Shown piece by piece: positions 23,441 through 26,127 of a stretch of 26,127 nt of DNA. Source of the stretch: a virus; IMG/VR virus record IMGVR_UViG_3300028844_004365, positions 1-26,127 of that record; one strand, 5' to 3'. A program made the translations under genes and the position numbers. How positions within the stretch are numbered: the first letter of the stretch is position 1; every line of letters starts with the position of its first letter. A model generated the notes under the pieces. That model was given only the letters and a program-made list of their open reading frames with translations. It had not been told where the DNA came from and did not search any database.

Positions 23441-23657
23441 GAAAACAATAACCATCGATGCACCGATCCTGATAACAAGCAACAAGATCGCTGTTTGGAT
23501 GGATGAAAACTGGATGCACAATTTCTTTGACTTCATGAGAAAACACAAATTCCAATTTTCAGGTTTACAACACAAAAACAAGAAACTAAAATTAACATTT
23601 GTAACAGCGAAAGAATGCACAATGTTTGCACTAAAATATGCCAGCAGAAAAAAATAG
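23424..23657 (+). CDS. Small basic protein of unknown function
   Basis: A 77-residue Lys-rich protein (MAPSGRKTITIDAPILIT, then WMHNFFDFMRKHKFQF and QHKNKKLKLTFVTAKECTMF). One beta-alpha-beta-like pattern with aromatic residues on a predicted helix is visible, suggestive of a small nucleic-acid-binding or RRM-like fold, but no diagnostic motif is present. The ATG at 23424 lies 17 bases before the end of the upstream gene. The longer in-frame start at 23358 would overlap far more and is less likely. The 3' end overlaps the gp62-like gene by 20 bases. Confidence 0.7.
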   Translation: MAPSGRKTITIDAPILITSNKIAVWMDENWMHNFFDFMRKHKFQFSGLQHKNKKLKLTFVTAKECTMFALKYASRKK

Positions 23658-24090
23658 AAAATTTTTTGATCTTAGAAACGGACTGAAAGCAGTAGACTTC
23701 AGGAACAAGGACTACTTCGACAGGATAGATGACAAGGAGAAATCGTTGTATTCACCTTACATGCTGATGAGATATGTTTCCAACGTGTCTTCAAAGGATC
23801 CGTTCTACATAGAACACTACATAGAGATGGTGAACGAATGTGTGAACAAACACTGCTTTACCCTAGGCAAACACAAGAAACTATTATGGATACTGACGGC
23901 TATGTGTGGAGCAGAGACAACGCAATTCCATCAATGGATCAAACCGATGAAGCGTGTACCAAACAAGAGTCTAAAGAGACTACAACAGATATATCCAACG
24001 TGGAAGGAAGCAGACCTAGAGACGTTAGACAAGGTGATAACAGACAGAGAACTAGAGGAACTGATAGAGGCACATGGCATCGACAAATAA
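23638..24090 (+). CDS. 62: gp62-like clamp-loader small subunit (tentative)
   Basis: A 150-residue protein. The core YSPYMLMRYVSNVSSKDPFY (about 38-57), followed by a helix with NECVN and KLLWILTAMCGAETTQFHQWIKPMKR (about 80-105), has the pattern of T4 gp62 and its marine homologues: a short N-terminal part, a PY/F-M-(I/L)-x-R helix, and a Lys/Arg-Trp motif near QWIKP. gp62 joins four copies of gp44 to open and load the gp45 sliding clamp. T4 gp62 is 187 residues; marine copies as I recall are shorter, matching this length. The call is by pattern memory, not alignment. gp44 and gp45 are not in the window, so they must lie elsewhere. Confidence 0.6.
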   Translation: MPAEKNRKFFDLRNGLKAVDFRNKDYFDRIDDKEKSLYSPYMLMRYVSNVSSKDPFYIEHYIEMVNECVNKHCFTLGKHKKLLWILTAMCGAETTQFHQWIKPMKRVPNKSLKRLQQIYPTWKEADLETLDKVITDRELEELIEAHGIDK

Positions 24091-24757
24091 ATGCACATAC
24101 TGTGGCAAGGAGTTTGCCAAGGAACGTACACTGCAAGTACATCTGTGTGAGCCCAAAAGAAGATATCTGCAAAGAGATGAGAAGTGGGTAGTGAATGCGT
24201 TTATGGTATTCCAAAGATTCTATCAGATACATCAACACAATTCAAAAATTAAAACATACGACGATTTCGTAAAGAGTTCGTACTACAATGCATTCGTCAA
24301 GTTTGGTCGATTCATAATGCATATCAATCCCTTGTATCCAGAGAAATACATAGACTATGTGCTACAGTCAAAAGTCAAACTGGACCACTGGGCGAGAGAT
24401 GATCTCTATGAAATGTACTTAGTAGAGGCCTTAAAGTCAGAGCCTGTTGAGGCCGCCCTACAAAGAAGCATCGCAACAATGATGGACTGGGCAACAGAAC
24501 AAAACGCACAATGGCCGGACTATTTCAGACTCGTGAACAAAAACAGAGCGGTGCAACACATACAACAAGGCAAGATAAGTCCATGGTTGTTGCTAGGTTG
24601 CAACGCAGGCAAAAGGATGTTAAAATCATTTAACGACGAACAATTACAAATGATAGAAAGATTTATAAACACAAGTTTCTGGCCCAGCAAGTTGAAGAGC
24701 TATCCTGCTGATCACATGTTGGTGCAGGACACAGCAAGGGAGGCCAAGATTGTCTAA
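24074..24757 (+). CDS. C2HC zinc-finger protein conserved in marine T4-like phages
   Basis: A 227-residue protein with an N-terminal single zinc finger: Cys7, Cys10, His23 and Cys25 in KCTYCGKEFAKERTLQVHLC, a C2HC variant of the classical C2H2 finger. It is followed by a basic helix PKRRYLQRDEKWV and a mostly helical body with SYYNAFVKFGRFIM (about 68-81) and ISPWLLLGCNAGKRML. The finger suggests DNA or RNA contact or a protein interaction. The body matches nothing that I can name, although I recall homologues in cyanophages as hypothetical proteins. It overlaps the upstream gene by 17 bases and the next by 8. Position in the operon suggests replication, middle-gene expression or a polymerase-associated role. 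Confidence 0.8.
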   Translation: MASTNKCTYCGKEFAKERTLQVHLCEPKRRYLQRDEKWVVNAFMVFQRFYQIHQHNSKIKTYDDFVKSSYYNAFVKFGRFIMHINPLYPEKYIDYVLQSKVKLDHWARDDLYEMYLVEALKSEPVEAALQRSIATMMDWATEQNAQWPDYFRLVNKNRAVQHIQQGKISPWLLLGCNAGKRMLKSFNDEQLQMIERFINTSFWPSKLKSYPADHMLVQDTAREAKIV

Positions 24758-24983
24758 GATAGATTTAGAAGTGTCAGATAACCTGGAGTTTGATGACGGA
24801 GACTGTGCTGTCATAATCAAAGAGGACGGATCAATAGGAAGAGTCATAATGCCAAAAGTTAACAAAGACATGTTAAAAACAGAAGGATACAGAAAACTCC
24901 TTGATGTGTTGGAAGTGTTACAACCAGGCTCGAAAGAGAAAATGATTGAACATGCAGAGAAAGACAAAGGAAGTGTACACTAA
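24750..24983 (+). CDS. Small protein with TTG start and strong ribosome-binding site
   Basis: A 77-residue protein beginning at TTG (24750), with AAGGGAGG at 24736-24743 only 6 bases upstream. No upstream ATG gives a better start, and the next ATG would remove 33 residues. The sequence (DNLEFDDGDCAVIIKEDGSIGRVIMPKV) looks like a small beta-domain, followed by a helix LLDVLEVLQPGSKEKM. I recall similar short proteins next to the zinc-finger gene in other T4-like marine phages. Its stop shares one base with the next start (TAATG). Function unknown; tight coupling suggests it acts with the polymerase-palm protein that follows. Confidence 0.78.
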   Translation: MSKIDLEVSDNLEFDDGDCAVIIKEDGSIGRVIMPKVNKDMLKTEGYRKLLDVLEVLQPGSKEKMIEHAEKDKGSVH

Positions 24984-25573
24984 TGCCTGATGTAGATATA
25001 GATTTTTTTGACAGGGATAACACATTGAAGTTGTTCAAACACACTCCAGCATCAATGATAAAAGAAGGAAAATCCGAAAAGCACAAAACGGGAGTTTACT
25101 TCCACGCTGTGCCAGAACATCCTGTTACTGGTCACGCCTCCCTGGATTACAAAAACGCGGAGGACCGAGGTTACTTCAAGATAGACTGCCTAAACGTGAA
25201 CATATACAAGGACGTGAAATCGGAACAGGAACTGGTTGAACTAATGATACAAGAACCTGATTGGGATATGCTTAAGGATCCCAAAACAGTGGAAAACCTT
25301 TTTCACCTAAACGGCCATTTCAATATAGTGTCCAAACTTGAACCAAAGACCATAGAACAACTTGCGGCCGTGTTGGCCATTATACGTCCTGCCAAACGTC
25401 AGTTGATGTACAAGGATTGGGTGGATATAATGAAAGAAGTTTGGGTAAAACCCACAGACGGCAGTTACTTCTTCAAAAAATCACACGCTGTGGCATACGC
25501 ACAGGCCATAGTGGTGCAGATGAATTTGATCAACAAGGCTAAATATAGTTTTGATGAGACATCAAAAAACTAA
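24983..25573 (+). CDS. Miniature family C DNA-polymerase palm-like protein (DnaE/PolC remnant or derivative)
   Basis: A 196-residue protein carrying, in the correct order, the hallmarks of the bacterial replicative polymerase DnaE. PDVDIDF (residues 2-8) matches the PDFDVDF motif with two catalytic Asp (D5, D7). YFKIDCLNV (about 64-72) matches KFDFLGL with the third catalytic Asp (D68) and its Lys (K66). TIEQLAAVLAIIRPA (about 123-137) matches DMIALVALFRPGP, and FFKKSHAVAYA (about 163-173) matches the FNKSHAAAYA motif. DnaE is about 1,160 residues. The PHP domain, most of the fingers and the C-terminal domains are absent. Known T4-like phages use a family B polymerase (gp43), so this is not expected to be the replicase. 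It might repair, prime or regulate. It starts at TAATG after the 77-residue gene. Confidence 0.72.
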   Translation: MPDVDIDFFDRDNTLKLFKHTPASMIKEGKSEKHKTGVYFHAVPEHPVTGHASLDYKNAEDRGYFKIDCLNVNIYKDVKSEQELVELMIQEPDWDMLKDPKTVENLFHLNGHFNIVSKLEPKTIEQLAAVLAIIRPAKRQLMYKDWVDIMKEVWVKPTDGSYFFKKSHAVAYAQAIVVQMNLINKAKYSFDETSKN

Positions 25574-25712
25574 AAAAAGACTCCAAAAAAAATCCAAGAC
25601 AAAATCCAATTCTTCGCTTCGTTCAGAAAGTAAAAGTTATCAGCCTGATAGTCCTTTAACACAGCACTACATCACAACAGGTGCTATACTTCCTGAAAAA
25701 GAGACTAAGTAG
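25554..25712 (+). CDS. Possible 52-residue basic protein at the operon end
   Basis: An open frame of 52 codons from ATG 25554 to TAG 25710-25712, below the usual length cutoff. The N-terminal half is very basic (MRHQKTKKRL and further Lys/Ser). The C-terminal half (YQPDSPLTQHYITTGAILPEK) is more ordered. It overlaps the polymerase-palm gene by 20 bases and the convergent 124-residue gene by 8 bases. That matches the packed style of the window and fills the only gap of more than 100 bases here. No Shine-Dalgarno sequence is obvious and no homologue is recognised, so it remains a candidate. Confidence 0.45.
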   Translation: MRHQKTKKRLQKKSKTKSNSSLRSESKSYQPDSPLTQHYITTGAILPEKETK

Positions 25713-26079
25713 GTCTTCTTACTAATTGGATAGTTCTTCTCTTCACCCGTTTCTTTGAAATTTCTGACAGTTTGACTGTGGGACCATGCACGATCTCCAC
25801 GTCCTTGGAGTTGAGCGTAATCAGGGTTGAACGAAAGTATCTGAACTCCCCTTTTAGAAAAATGTTAATTGGTAATTTACGATTAGATTCATGCCACCAA
25901 GTTTCGCCACACTTCAGGAATTTCATCTTGTCCTGTGGCATCATCAGCCTGCCATAGTCGTAGAAACTGATAACATTGGTGTCCTCGTTCTGTACTATGC
26001 CCACAAACTCCAAATCGCCCTTTCTGATCAGGCTTAAGAATGGGAACTTGTCCCTTAATGTGTTAAAAATTTCGTTCAT
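25705..26079 (-). CDS. Conserved phage protein of unknown function (leftward)
   Basis: A 124-residue protein, compact at the N-terminus (RDKFPFLSLIRKGDLEFVGIVQN), with ISFYDYG and the motif FLKCGETWWHESNRKLPINIF (about 54-74), followed by RYFRSTLITLNSKDVEIVHGP and a basic tail (KKRVKRRTIQLVRR). The Trp-Trp-x-Glu-Ser-Asn-Arg-Lys-Ile/Leu-Pro-Ile-Asn motif is one I recall from hypothetical proteins of T4-like cyanophages, so the family is conserved but unnamed. It is alone on the minus strand, converging on the uvsW operon, and diverges from a late promoter at 26088. No promoter of its own is obvious. Confidence 0.78.
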   Translation of the reverse strand: MNEIFNTLRDKFPFLSLIRKGDLEFVGIVQNEDTNVISFYDYGRLMMPQDKMKFLKCGETWWHESNRKLPINIFLKGEFRYFRSTLITLNSKDVEIVHGPTVKLSEISKKRVKRRTIQLVRRPT

Positions 26080-26087
26080 TCTATATC

Positions 26088-26095
26088 TATAAATA
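26088..26095 (+). promoter_or_regulatory. Exact T4 late promoter at the right edge
   Basis: TATAAATA is identical to the T4 late-promoter consensus and points rightward, toward a gene starting at ATG 26105 or 26112. Only a few codons of that gene are visible before the window ends. A second, weaker octamer, GTTAAATA, lies at 26098-26105. Confidence 0.6.
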
Positions 26096-26127
26096 CTGTT
26101 AAATATGTATTATGCAAACAGTACAAA

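Noticed and set aside
23838-24191. 117-residue plus-strand frame overlapping the gp62-like and zinc-finger genes
   Set aside because: Out of frame with both neighbours; its low-hydrophobicity composition looks like a frame-shifted reading of them.
25574-25640. A-rich runs as a rho-independent terminator for the leftward gene
   Set aside because: No GC-rich stem precedes the T-run on the minus strand, and the stretch is better explained by Lys codons of the 52-residue frame.
1-26127. tRNA genes, CRISPR arrays, insertion sequences, integrase and photosynthesis or phosphate auxiliary genes
   Set aside because: I looked for cloverleaf-like blocks, regular spaced repeats, transposase motifs and PsbA/PhoH/Hli-type proteins and found none; a tRNAscan or profile search could still find a divergent case.

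Overview
The window looks like part of a T4-like myovirus genome of the kind found in the ocean (relatives of cyanophages and pelagiphages). The basis is a large-terminase gene with intact ATPase and nuclease motifs, a gp32-type ssDNA-binding protein, a UvsX recombinase, a UvsW helicase, a probable gp62 clamp-loader subunit, T4-late-type octamers (NATAAATA and close variants), tightly packed genes with ATGA or short overlaps, and a moderately AT-rich base composition. No tRNA, rRNA, CRISPR array, insertion sequence or integrase was seen. No gap between genes exceeds about 120 bases. The exact host cannot be read from the sequence.

Layout. (1) Positions 1-4677 carry late genes: a small acidic/basic protein, the large terminase, a 673-residue probable virion-associated protein, and a sulfotransferase-like P-loop protein. 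(2) Positions 4678-8266 carry recombination and replication genes: gp32, uvsX, two small conserved proteins (the second possibly UvsY-like) and a HAD phosphatase. gp32 and uvsX each have their own host-type promoter, and a hairpin sits over the uvsX -35 box. (3) Positions 8263-19581 form a glycan-modification island. A leftward operon (SGNH hydrolase, GT-B-like transferase, FkbM methyltransferase, NAD-dependent epimerase, GT2-like transferase) and a rightward operon (GT61, two GT-B-like transferases, a 55-residue MCGI protein, a PAPS sulfotransferase, a GT-A transferase, a further GT-B-like transferase, a 2OG-Fe(II) oxygenase, a GT42/DUF115-like protein) diverge from a 36-base promoter gap at 12754-12789. 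(4) Positions 19567-25712 carry a leftward SprT-like metalloprotease and then, behind a strong extended -10 promoter, a rightward operon: a 458-residue protein, uvsW, two unknown proteins, a gp62-like subunit, a C2HC zinc-finger protein, a 77-residue protein with a TTG start, a miniature family C DNA-polymerase palm protein, and a 52-residue basic protein. (5) The right end has a leftward 124-residue conserved protein and a rightward late promoter that feeds a gene outside the window.

How the parts fit. The replication and recombination genes would serve T4-style recombination-dependent replication. The terminase and its neighbours serve packaging and the virion. The island encodes enough transferases, an epimerase, a methyltransferase, a sulfotransferase and an oxygenase to build or decorate a sugar polymer, most likely on the host surface or the virion; this is inference.

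Most notable items: a 196-residue protein that appears to keep the three catalytic aspartates of bacterial DnaE/PolC while lacking most of that polymerase; four divergent copies of one GT-B-like family in a single island; late promoters placed so close to start codons that the mRNAs would be almost leaderless; and a hairpin whose loop contains the uvsX -35 element.
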